Positions 1 through 5,572 of a stretch of DNA of 9,591 bases are shown in pieces; position 1 is the stretch's first letter, and each line of letters begins with the position of its first letter. The notes beneath the pieces are model-generated. The model was not told where the DNA came from. It did not search any database and saw only the letters and a list, made by a program, of their open reading frames with translations. A program made the position numbers and the translations under genes. Source of the stretch: Bacteroidales bacterium (GTDB lineage Bacteria > Bacteroidota > Bacteroidia > Bacteroidales > UBA12077); NCBI GenBank assembly GCA_030156305.1, contig JASGMZ010000101.1, positions 1-9,591 on the forward strand, written 5' to 3'.

Positions 1-179
1 CCCGCTTGAGCAAACCATTTTCCTATGGTTCTTGATTGGTGGGTTTTAAAGTGTGGCCGGAAAATTAAATGATTTGCTTTGGCTTTATTGGCCATAAAAT
101 TGATGTTGGTTAAACATTTTTTTTGGTCAAGAATAAGCGTTGGTTCTGTTAAATATTGGGTGAACATTTTTTTCTCCAT
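1..179 (-). CDS. D-threonine aldolase / D-serine dehydratase-like PLP protein, N-terminal part (cut by window edge)
   Basis: Reading leftward from an ATG at 179-177, an open frame of 59 codons runs off the window. The protein begins MEKKMFTQYLTEPTLILDQ and continues with NINFMANKAKA and FRPHFKTHQSRTIGKWFAQAG. The pattern 'TPtLiLD ... Ni..ma ... RPHxKTH ... G' is the start of the alanine-racemase-type barrel in the D-threonine aldolase / metal-activated D-serine dehydratase family (fold type III). The lysine in RPHFKTH (about residue 45) is the expected PLP Schiff-base lysine. These enzymes cleave or deaminate D-3-hydroxy amino acids in the cytoplasm. The C-terminal metal-binding domain is outside the window, so aldolase and dehydratase cannot be told apart. 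A second in-frame ATG at 167-165 gives a product four residues shorter and is an equally possible start. Confidence 0.8.
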   Translation of the reverse strand, partial: MEKKMFTQYLTEPTLILDQKKCLTNINFMANKAKANHLIFRPHFKTHQSRTIGKWFAQA

Positions 180-255
180 ATTGTTAAATAAAGTTAAAAC
201 ACCAGACTTCCTTAAGGTTAGAAAATATTAAAAAAATGAATTTGCTGTTGTGGTT

Positions 256-367
256 AGACATCCTTCAGTAATGTTTGATGTAATATATATTAATTAAGAT
301 TGATGATTGATTAATGTATTGTATCGAAGTTTGCATTAAGAAGCAAGATTATACTGTAAGGATGTCT
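256..367. repeat. Spaced inverted repeat, about 16-bp arms
   Basis: AGACATCCTT at 256-265 is the exact reverse complement of AAGGATGTCT at 358-367. The match extends inward with one bulged base: CAGTA on the left, TACTGT on the right. The arms enclose about 80 bp of very A+T-rich DNA. It could be a small non-autonomous element or a long hairpin. I see no convincing target-site duplication outside the arms, so a mobile origin is not shown. Confidence 0.45.
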
Positions 368-370
368 CTT

Positions 371-397
371 GCTCACAAGGGTTTATCTCTTGTGAGC
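371..397 (-). terminator. Hairpin just after the CNNM stop codon (likely operon 3' end)
   Basis: GCTCACAAG (371-379) pairs perfectly with CTTGTGAGC (389-397) around a 9-nt loop. The hairpin begins two bases beyond the last stop codon of the four-gene operon. On the minus strand the stem is followed by AAGAGACATCC, not a U-run. A TTTT tract follows the stem only on the plus strand. It therefore fits as a 3' hairpin, or as a terminator stronger in the opposite direction, rather than a textbook intrinsic terminator. Confidence 0.5.
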
Positions 398-399
398 TT

Positions 400-1443
400 T
401 TAAATTAATCCCATTTTTTTGGCTCTTCTTTCCCATATTTTCCTGGCTTGCTCCTGCATATCTTCAACATTATCAAGCTCATCCATTATTTCAGTTCCTA
501 ATAGTGTTTCGATAATATCCTCCATGGTTACAATCCCTACCATTTCTCCATATTCTCCTACCACCATAGCGATATGTTCTTTTTCATCAATAAGTTTATA
601 AAATAATCGAATAATAGGCATTTGTTCATTAACCACTTTTATCTCACGCAGGATATCTTTTAAAAGTACCTGGTCTTTTTTATCGATGATTGCATGCATT
701 ATATCATCTTTTAAAACATATCCGGTAAAGTTATCTATATCTTCTTTAAATACAGGAATCCTGGAAAATCTGATAATTTCGTTTTGTTCATAAAACTCTT
801 TAATAGTGATATCTTCGGGAGCTGCTAATACAACTGTTCTGGGAGTCATGATACTCTTTACCACAACATGATTAAAAACCATGAGATTCATTAAAATTTT
901 TGATTCTTCTTCTTTAAAAATTCCTTCTTTTACCACAATCTCAGCCATTGCATTAAATTCCGACCGGCTAAGTACGCTTTCGTTTTTTTTCTTTTTTAAT
1001 AAAACGGTGATTAATTTACTTAACCAAATGATCGGATAAAGAGGAGAATAGATCATAATGGTTAATGTGGTTGCGGCAAACGGGGCCAGTTGTTTCCAGT
1101 AATTTGCACCTATTGTTTTGGGTATTATCTCCGAGAAAATTAAAATAATAAGGGTTAAAATTGCCGATGCAATACTTACAAATTCATTGCCCCACAATAT
1201 TTGAACCTGTCCGCCAACTCCGGCAGCTCCAATGGTATGGGCAAATGTATTAATCGTTAAAATAGCAGCTAAAGGAAGGTCAATTTTTTCTTTGTATTGT
1301 TGCAACTTTATGGCATATTTCTTATTCTCTTTTGCTTTTGAAGCAATGTAACTTGGTGTGATACTCAATAATACCGCTTCAAGTATTGAACATAAAAACG
1401 AGAACAATAAGGCTATAAATAAATAAGTAAGCAATAATCCCAT
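400..1443 (-). CDS. CNNM-domain (CorC/HlyC-like) membrane protein with two CBS domains
   Basis: This 347-residue inner-membrane protein belongs to the CNNM/CorC family, whose members are linked to Mg2+ (and sometimes other cation) export or homeostasis. An N-terminal CNNM (DUF21) domain covers about residues 1-150, with hydrophobic segments near 2-26, 58-78, 88-110 and 122-145. It carries the family signatures LEAVLLS (21-27), NTFAHTIGA (65-73) and SEIIPK (104-109). Two cytoplasmic CBS modules follow: about 195-255, starting VKSIMTPR, and about 258-315, ending GIVTMEDIIETLLG. The usual C-terminal CorC_HlyC domain (about 80 residues) is absent, so the protein is short for its family. I chose ATG 1443-1441 because the protein then starts MGLLLTYLFI with the first membrane segment. 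The longer open frame upstream overlaps nadD in another frame. It is the last gene of the operon, 10 bases after nadD. The ion transported cannot be read from sequence. Confidence 0.88.
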   Translation of the reverse strand: MGLLLTYLFIALLFSFLCSILEAVLLSITPSYIASKAKENKKYAIKLQQYKEKIDLPLAAILTINTFAHTIGAAGVGGQVQILWGNEFVSIASAILTLIILIFSEIIPKTIGANYWKQLAPFAATTLTIMIYSPLYPIIWLSKLITVLLKKKKNESVLSRSEFNAMAEIVVKEGIFKEEESKILMNLMVFNHVVVKSIMTPRTVVLAAPEDITIKEFYEQNEIIRFSRIPVFKEDIDNFTGYVLKDDIMHAIIDKKDQVLLKDILREIKVVNEQMPIIRLFYKLIDEKEHIAMVVGEYGEMVGIVTMEDIIETLLGTEIMDELDNVEDMQEQARKIWERRAKKMGLI

Positions 1444-1453
1444 TGTCTTTTTT

Positions 1454-2029
1454 TTATTTTTTGTACAAATGATTTGTTTTGATATAATCGTATATTCCGC
1501 AAGGTAAAAAATATTGTACGTTTTTATCGTTTTGTAATGATTTACGGATAAAACTGGACGATATCTCAATTAAGGGAGCATTAATCAATGATACATTCGG
1601 ATAATTTTTGTATTCACCAATATCATATCCAGCCCTGGGATAAATTAAAATATCATAATTTGCTAATATTTCCTTATAATTTTTCCATTGATGAAATGAC
1701 TTAAAATTATCGGTACCTACAATAATTTTAAATTGATTATCAGGATATTTGTTAGATAAATAATTTAATGTATCGATGGTGTACGATGGTTTGGGTAAAT
1801 TAAACTCAACTGCTGATGGCTTTATTTTTGAATCATCGGGTAAAGCCAGTTGAACCATTTTTAACCGTTGGGTTTCGTCTAATAGGGTTTCTTCTTTTTT
1901 TAGTGGGTTTTGCGGGCTAACAATTAACCAAATTTCATCCAGCCCGCCCCATTCTACCATATAATTGGAAATGGCCAAATGCCCGATATGAATAGGGTTG
2001 AAAGAACCAAAAAATAATCCGGTGTTCAT
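1454..2029 (-). CDS. nadD: Nicotinate-nucleotide adenylyltransferase
   Basis: NadD transfers AMP from ATP to nicotinate mononucleotide to make deamido-NAD, a step of NAD synthesis in the cytoplasm. The 191-residue length is normal for the family. The nucleotidyltransferase motif GSFNPIHIGH (8-17) holds the two ATP-binding histidines. Further family markers are PSYTIDTL (81-88), GTDNFKSFHQW (105-115) for substrate contact, and ISSSFIR (156-162), which corresponds to the second ATP-binding signature. The start codon at 2029 lies six bases after the gmk stop codon and the downstream gene begins 10 bases after its stop, so it is embedded in the operon. The ATG places the first strand (TGLFFGSF) right at the N-terminus, as expected, and no alternative start is needed. 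Nothing looks degraded. Confidence 0.95.
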   Translation of the reverse strand: MNTGLFFGSFNPIHIGHLAISNYMVEWGGLDEIWLIVSPQNPLKKEETLLDETQRLKMVQLALPDDSKIKPSAVEFNLPKPSYTIDTLNYLSNKYPDNQFKIIVGTDNFKSFHQWKNYKEILANYDILIYPRAGYDIGEYKNYPNVSLINAPLIEISSSFIRKSLQNDKNVQYFLPCGIYDYIKTNHLYKK

Positions 2030-2035
2030 GGGGTA

Positions 2036-2602
2036 TTATTGATTTATAAAATTAATTACAGCCTGTTTAGCTTCATTTACAGCTTGGTTAAGGTCTTCAT
2101 TTAAAATAGTCATGTCGAATCGATGGGCAAATGCCAGTTCTTTTTTTGCTTTGGCAACTCTAATTTCAATATCTTTGTTACTATCGGTTGACCTGTTTCT
2201 TAAACGTTGTTCCAAAACGTTTATATTTGGAGGCATTATGAAGATAGCCAATGATTTTTCAGGATATTTCTTTTTGATATTTAATCCTCCAACAACATCC
2301 ACATCAAATACTACGTGTTTTCCTTTCTCCCATATTCTTTTTAATTCGCTTTTTAGCGTACCATAAAAGCGGTTGTTGTAAACTTCTTCCCACTCAACAA
2401 ATTCATCCTTTTTTATTTTTTGTTTGAAATCATTGGTGCTTAAGAAATAGTAATCTTTGCCATGAACCTCATTTTCTCTTTTTGGGCGGTTTGTCGCCGA
2501 AACAGAGAATTCCAATCCGATATTTTCATCCAGTAATTTTTTTACAATGGTGGTTTTACCAGAACCCGATGGTGCCGAAAAGATAAAAAGTTTCCCTTCC
2601 AT
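2036..2602 (-). CDS. gmk: Guanylate kinase
   Basis: Gmk phosphorylates GMP to GDP with ATP, an essential step in purine nucleotide supply. The 188-residue protein begins MEGKLFIFSAPSGSGKTT, with the P-loop lysine at residue 16. The GMP-binding region is clear: SVSATNRPKR (33-42), GKDYYFLS (48-55) and the segment EWEEVYNNRFYGT (70-82). DVDVVGG (100-106) and RLRNRSTD (133-140) match the catalytic strand and lid regions of bacterial guanylate kinases. Its ATG shares one base with the TAA of the yicC-like gene (TAATG arrangement), which suggests coupled translation. The yicC-gmk pairing is common across bacteria and supports both names. Confidence 0.96.
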   Translation of the reverse strand: MEGKLFIFSAPSGSGKTTIVKKLLDENIGLEFSVSATNRPKRENEVHGKDYYFLSTNDFKQKIKKDEFVEWEEVYNNRFYGTLKSELKRIWEKGKHVVFDVDVVGGLNIKKKYPEKSLAIFIMPPNINVLEQRLRNRSTDSNKDIEIRVAKAKKELAFAHRFDMTILNEDLNQAVNEAKQAVINFINQ

Positions 2603-3477
2603 TATAAAATATTTAGAACCTGTTCTTTTATTTTTTCCAGCTCATCCTTCATTAAAACAACATCTTTTTGGATATCCGAGTCGTTTGCTTTTGAACCAAT
2701 TGTGTTTATCTCACGTCCAATTTCCTGAGCAATAAATCCTAATTTTTTCCCAATGGCGTTGCCTTGATTTAACATTTCGTTAAAATATTGACAGTGGTTT
2801 GTTAACCGAACTTTTTCTTCGGTTATATCCAGTTTTTCAAGATAATAAATAATTTCCTGTTCAAAGCGGTTTCTGTCGATTTCATTATCTTCTAACAGTG
2901 CTTTGATATTATCTTTTAACCGTTGTTTTACTTTTTCAATTCGATTGTTTTCAAATGTTGATAAATGTTCTTTTAACTGTTCAATCGATTTTATTCTTTG
3001 CTCCATATCTTTTTGCAGGTGCAACCCCTCTTGTAAGCGAAATTCATTAACCTGCCCGATAGCCTTGTGGATGGTGTTAAAAATTATTTTCCACTCTTCA
3101 TCATTAATTTCTTCAAGTTCAACATATAACGTATCAGGTAATTGCATGATGGTTTGCAGCATTTGTTCCTGCGCATTAATGTTTAATTCATCAGCAACAT
3201 TTTTTAATTGGTTGTAGTAATTTTTCACCACAGCAGTATTTATAGTAGTTGCTTTACTGTCGTTAGTGGATTCATAATAAAGTACAAATTCAACTTTTCC
3301 TCGCTCTAAGGTTTTTGAAATTTCGGAGCGGATTTCCAGTTCCTTTTCGCGATATATACCGGGTATTTTGGTAAATATATCGAGGTTTTTACTGTTTAAG
3401 GTTTTTATTTCTATCGTTACTTTTTTGTCTTTTAATTCACATTCGGCTTTTCCATAGCCGGTCATTGATTTTATCAT
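2602..3477 (-). CDS. yicC: YicC/YloC-family endoribonuclease
   Basis: This 291-residue protein matches the YicC/YloC family over its whole length. The N-terminal hallmark MTGYG is at 5-9, followed by NSKNLDIFTKIP (28-39), where most relatives have a 'vNhRyLD' type motif. The middle contains EGLHLQKD (150-157), then a helical region rich in Glu and Lys. The C-terminal block carries DITEEKVRLTNH (217-228) and GKKLGFIAQEIGREINTIGS (243-262), the most conserved part of the family, with the acidic residues thought to serve in metal-dependent RNA cleavage. Members are cytoplasmic endoribonucleases acting on some mRNAs and small RNAs; the targets here are unknown. It is the first gene of the operon, overlapping gmk by one base. 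A candidate -7 promoter box lies at 3509-3516, and a mobile element ends 60 bases upstream of its ATG. Confidence 0.92.
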   Translation of the reverse strand: MIKSMTGYGKAECELKDKKVTIEIKTLNSKNLDIFTKIPGIYREKELEIRSEISKTLERGKVEFVLYYESTNDSKATTINTAVVKNYYNQLKNVADELNINAQEQMLQTIMQLPDTLYVELEEINDEEWKIIFNTIHKAIGQVNEFRLQEGLHLQKDMEQRIKSIEQLKEHLSTFENNRIEKVKQRLKDNIKALLEDNEIDRNRFEQEIIYYLEKLDITEEKVRLTNHCQYFNEMLNQGNAIGKKLGFIAQEIGREINTIGSKANDSDIQKDVVLMKDELEKIKEQVLNIL

Positions 3478-3508
3478 GTTAAATTTTCAAAGGTTTGAAT
3501 GTATAGGG

Positions 3509-3516
3509 CAAAGGTA
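3509..3516 (-). promoter_or_regulatory. Candidate -7 promoter box of the yicC-gmk-nadD operon
   Basis: Read on the minus strand this is TACCTTTG, a full match to the Bacteroidota -7 consensus TAnnTTTG. It lies about 31 bases before the yicC start codon. No TTTG is seen at the expected -33 position. That position (about 3536-3539) falls exactly on the junction between the duplicated target site and the inserted element. Transcription would start near 3502. Confidence 0.45.
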
Positions 3517-3529
3517 AAAAAAATTGTTA

Positions 3530-3537
3530 ACAGGTAT
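3530..3537. repeat. Target-site duplication, left copy (ACAGGTAT)
   Basis: ACAGGTAT directly precedes the left terminus GGCTCTATT of the element. The identical 8 bases follow its right terminus at 4065-4072. An exact 8-bp match directly abutting both inverted ends is unlikely by chance and indicates insertion by a transposase. Confidence 0.85.
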
Positions 3538-3643
3538 GGCTCTATTTAATAAAGTTGGTGTTAAAAAAAATTGTTATTCTCAAATATATGAAAAAGAGTT
3601 CACTACATTATGATTCTAATGCTGACCATTCCAGGTATTTTTG

Positions 3644-3656
3644 TTTTAATAGAGCC
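3644..3656. repeat. Internal third copy of the element terminus
   Basis: TTTTAATAGAGCC here matches the right end of the element (ATTTAATAGAGCC at 4052-4064) in the same orientation. With the left end it would delimit a shorter 119-bp unit (3538-3656), but the bases after it (AATATAAT) do not match ACAGGTAT. The larger boundary is therefore the one supported by a target duplication. Confidence 0.65.
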
Positions 3657-3662
3657 AATATA

Positions 3663-3787
3663 ATTAAATGATAAATATCGAATATCAAATAAAAAATGTC
3701 AAAGTTATTTTTTCTTTGTAACCGAACTGTTTTGTTGTGTTAACTTTTTTATTTGATATTTGATATTCGATATTTGAAATTTATTAA
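3663..3787. repeat. A+T-rich inverted repeat with 19-bp perfect arms
   Basis: AAATATCGAATATCAAATA (3673-3691) is the exact reverse complement of 3757-3775. The similarity continues on both sides with small gaps, to roughly 3663-3707 against 3740-3787. On the right arm an extra ATTTGAT unit is present, as if ATTTGATATTTGATATTC had gained or lost one iteration. The loop (about 3708-3739) is unremarkable. It has the form of a dispersed intergenic repeat or a foldback element nested in the MITE. Confidence 0.7.
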
Positions 3788-3863
3788 CTCTGTGAATGCT
3801 TACATGGTTTATTCATTCAAAATATACTGTGAGCGGGCATAATCTGAGCTTTTATTTCTTATT

Positions 3864-3958
3864 CGTCATTGCGAATGCCGTGCCTGCCGGCAGGCAGGAA
3901 ATGAAGCAATCTCTTTATATTAAAACAGATTGCTTCGTCGTTCCTCCTCGCAATGACG
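3864..3958. repeat. Long hairpin repeat (CGTCATTGCGA ... TCGCAATGACG)
   Basis: Outer arms CGTCATTGCGA (3864-3874) and TCGCAATGACG (3948-3958) are perfectly complementary. So are inner arms GAAGCAATCT (3903-3912) and AGATTGCTTC (3927-3936). This architecture matches a palindromic repeat seen dispersed in intergenic DNA of many bacteria, including Bacteroidota. The right arm between inner and outer blocks is short (GTCGTTCCTCC). The left arm is about 17 bases longer because of an inserted palindrome at 3881-3896. Confidence 0.75.
3881..3896. repeat. Perfect 16-bp GC-rich palindrome nested in a hairpin arm
   Basis: TGCCTGCCGGCAGGCA is its own reverse complement, and is followed by GG. It is far richer in G+C than everything around it. 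Because the opposite arm of the surrounding hairpin has no counterpart, it appears to be a later insertion into that arm. Confidence 0.75.
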
Positions 3959-4064
3959 TTGTAAAAAGTTCAGTTTATAACCATTTGTAGTATAAAAATA
4001 ACTTTGTTTATAATTTTTGCAAGAAAACAAAATTTTCGTAAAAATAATGTAATTTAATAGAGCC

Positions 4065-4072
4065 ACAGGTAT
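4065..4072. repeat. Target-site duplication, right copy (ACAGGTAT)
   Basis: Identical to 3530-3537 and directly follows the right terminus AATAGAGCC. Together the two copies define the insertion boundaries. Confidence 0.85.
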
Positions 4073-4110
4073 TAGGTTTGTTTGTTTAAAGTTGATTGGA
4101 AGAATTAAAA

Positions 4111-5439
4111 TTATATTACTACTTTCTTTTTCCAGTTTCCGGTACGGTAGTAAATATAAGCTAATACTAAACCAATCATCCATCCAATGGGTATAGCCCA
4201 CCAAATTCCTTTTTCTCCAAAGTGTTTGGATAATATATAGGCTCCGGGAATACGCACAAGCCAGAGTGAGATTAATGTGGTAAACATGGGAATAATTGTA
4301 TCACCGGCACCTCTCATTACGCCTGAAATTGAAAACATTGCCGTGTGAACGATATAGAACGAGCCAACAATCATCAGGTACTCTTGCCCAATACGTATTA
4401 CCTCACTATCATTCGTAAATAAGCCCATAATAAAATTTCCAAACAAAAGAACACCAGCAGTAACTATAAGGGAAATAATTGAGGACAGTTTGAGGGTAGC
4501 AATAAACCCTGATTGTACCCTTTCGGATTTTCCCGCACCCAAATTTTGTCCTACAAATGTTGATAAAGCTGAGGCAAAATTCATGGCTGGCATTGTGGCC
4601 AGCGAATTAATCCTTATTGCTACAGAATAAGCTGCAATTACATTGGTGCCAAAGGTATTAACAACACCAATTAAAGCCATCATTCCCAAAGCAACAAATG
4701 TTTGTTGTATTCCTGTGGGTAAACCAATATGAAGACTTTTTCGGAAAATTTTTTTATCAAAAATCAGGTTTTTAAACGAAAACTGAATGATTTTATGGTT
4801 TTTATTTAGGTAGATGATAGCGGTTAAAAATGCTCCTCCCTGAGAAATTACTGAGGCAATGGCAACACCAGCAATTCCCCATTTAAAAACAATCACAAAT
4901 AACAAGTCAAGGCCAATATTTGTAAATGTTGACATTATTAAGAAATACATGGGTGTTTTAGAATCGCCCAGGCCTCTTAATATTGAGCTTGTTCCATTAA
5001 ACCCGAAAGATACAATTGTTCCTCCCATAAAAATGTTAAAGTAGATTTTGGCCGTAGGGATAATTTCTTCGGGTAATTTTAATAATTTAAAAATATCTTC
5101 GCTAAAAATTATGGTAATAATACTAACTATGATTGAAGCAAAAAACAAGAAAATAAAAAGTGTATCGATAGTACGTTTTACTTTTTCAATATTTTTAGCG
5201 CCAAAATATTGTGAAATAACAATTGTGCTTCCCGAAGCAATGCCTATAATAAGTGATAAAAAAGCAAATATGATGGGAAAAGAAGCTCCAACAGCAGCCA
5301 GCGCTTCTTTTCCGATAAAATTTCCGACAACAATACTATCGACAATATTATAAAGTTGCTGAAACACATTCCCAAGCAGCATGGGAAGCGCAAATTTTAA
5401 TATTAACGGCCCCTCTTTTCCCTGTGTTAAATCTTTCAT
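4111..5439 (-). CDS. MATE-family efflux transporter
   Basis: This 442-residue inner-membrane protein has the 12-helix, two-repeat plan of MATE (NorM/DinF-like) exporters, which expel drugs and other small molecules in exchange for Na+ or H+. The N-terminal MatE unit covers about 14-175 and the second about 235-400. Paired motifs show the internal two-fold repeat: QYFGAKN (77-83) with QNLGAGK (298-304), and ILRGLGDSKTPM (153-164) with VMRGAGDTIIPM (374-385). The typical N-terminus GPLILKFALPMLLGNVFQQL (10-29) supports the chosen ATG, and the C-terminus is a short basic tail, NWKKKVV. Length is normal. It is transcribed alone: a likely promoter lies at 5458-5488 and the tryptophanase terminator separates it from the gene upstream. 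No clear terminator follows its stop; the inserted element begins 46 bases downstream. Substrate is not predictable. Confidence 0.92.
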   Translation of the reverse strand: MKDLTQGKEGPLILKFALPMLLGNVFQQLYNIVDSIVVGNFIGKEALAAVGASFPIIFAFLSLIIGIASGSTIVISQYFGAKNIEKVKRTIDTLFIFLFFASIIVSIITIIFSEDIFKLLKLPEEIIPTAKIYFNIFMGGTIVSFGFNGTSSILRGLGDSKTPMYFLIMSTFTNIGLDLLFVIVFKWGIAGVAIASVISQGGAFLTAIIYLNKNHKIIQFSFKNLIFDKKIFRKSLHIGLPTGIQQTFVALGMMALIGVVNTFGTNVIAAYSVAIRINSLATMPAMNFASALSTFVGQNLGAGKSERVQSGFIATLKLSSIISLIVTAGVLLFGNFIMGLFTNDSEVIRIGQEYLMIVGSFYIVHTAMFSISGVMRGAGDTIIPMFTTLISLWLVRIPGAYILSKHFGEKGIWWAIPIGWMIGLVLAYIYYRTGNWKKKVVI

Positions 5440-5457
5440 GTATGATTTTTATCGCGG

Positions 5458-5488
5458 CAAAATTGATGAAATAAAAATAATTTTCAAA
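5458..5488 (-). promoter_or_regulatory. Likely promoter of the MATE exporter gene
   Basis: On the minus strand TTTG (5488-5485) is followed by exactly 19 bases and then CAATTTTG (5465-5458), one mismatch from the Bacteroidota -7 consensus TAnnTTTG. Transcription would begin near 5451, leaving a leader of only about a dozen bases before the ATG at 5439. Confidence 0.55.
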
Positions 5489-5527
5489 ATTTTATTTAAC
5501 ACTAACAAGAAACCCTTTTGATTGTTT

Positions 5528-5557
5528 TCAAAAAAGCCTCGTAAAAATACGAGGCTT
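5528..5557 (-). terminator. Intrinsic terminator of the tryptophanase gene
   Basis: Read on the minus strand, AAGCCTCGTA and TACGAGGCTT form a perfect 10-bp stem around a 4-base TTTT loop (5534-5543 with 5548-5557). The stem runs straight into a TTTTTTGAAAA tract. It starts 15 bases after the stop codon at 5573 and is the clearest terminator in the window. Confidence 0.9.
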
Positions 5558-5572
5558 AGTGTTTATTTTTAC

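Larger units (their letters stand above)
180..399. other. Intergenic region with a spaced inverted repeat
   Basis: This A+T-rich gap lies between the CNNM gene and the PLP-enzyme gene, both on the minus strand. It holds the 3' hairpin of the upstream operon (371-397) and a spaced inverted repeat (256-271 with 352-367). The promoter of the PLP-enzyme gene should be here, but I see only a weak match: TAACTTTA, read on the minus strand close to the start codon, without a convincing -33 box. No open frame here looks real. Confidence 0.5.
3538..4064. mobile_element. Non-autonomous transposable element (MITE-like, ISL3-type ends), 527 bp
   Basis: The left end reads GGCTCTATTTAATAAAG. The right end, reverse-complemented, reads GGCTCTATTAAATTACATT. 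The first nine bases are identical and the next four differ at one position. An exact 8-bp direct repeat flanks the whole unit. No transposase reading frame is present, so movement would depend on an enzyme supplied elsewhere. Ends starting GGCTCT together with an 8-bp duplication are typical of the ISL3 family; IS6 and IS1595 relatives also make 8-bp duplications and cannot be excluded. The interior is a patchwork: an internal copy of the terminus (3644-3656), an A+T-rich inverted repeat (3663-3787) and a hairpin repeat (3864-3958). The element sits 60 bp upstream of yicC and 46 bp beyond the MATE stop codon, so it disrupts no gene. Confidence 0.75.

Noticed and set aside
1444..1569. Upstream extension of the CNNM gene frame to an ATG at 1569
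   Set aside because: The added 42 residues resemble no family member, overlap the 3' end of nadD in another frame, and delay the first membrane segment. The ATG at 1443 gives a normal start.
3796..4204. Short open frames on both strands across the mobile element
   Set aside because: They run through the hairpin repeat, and one enters the MATE gene in the wrong frame. Their content is explained by repeats and they do not resemble a transposase.
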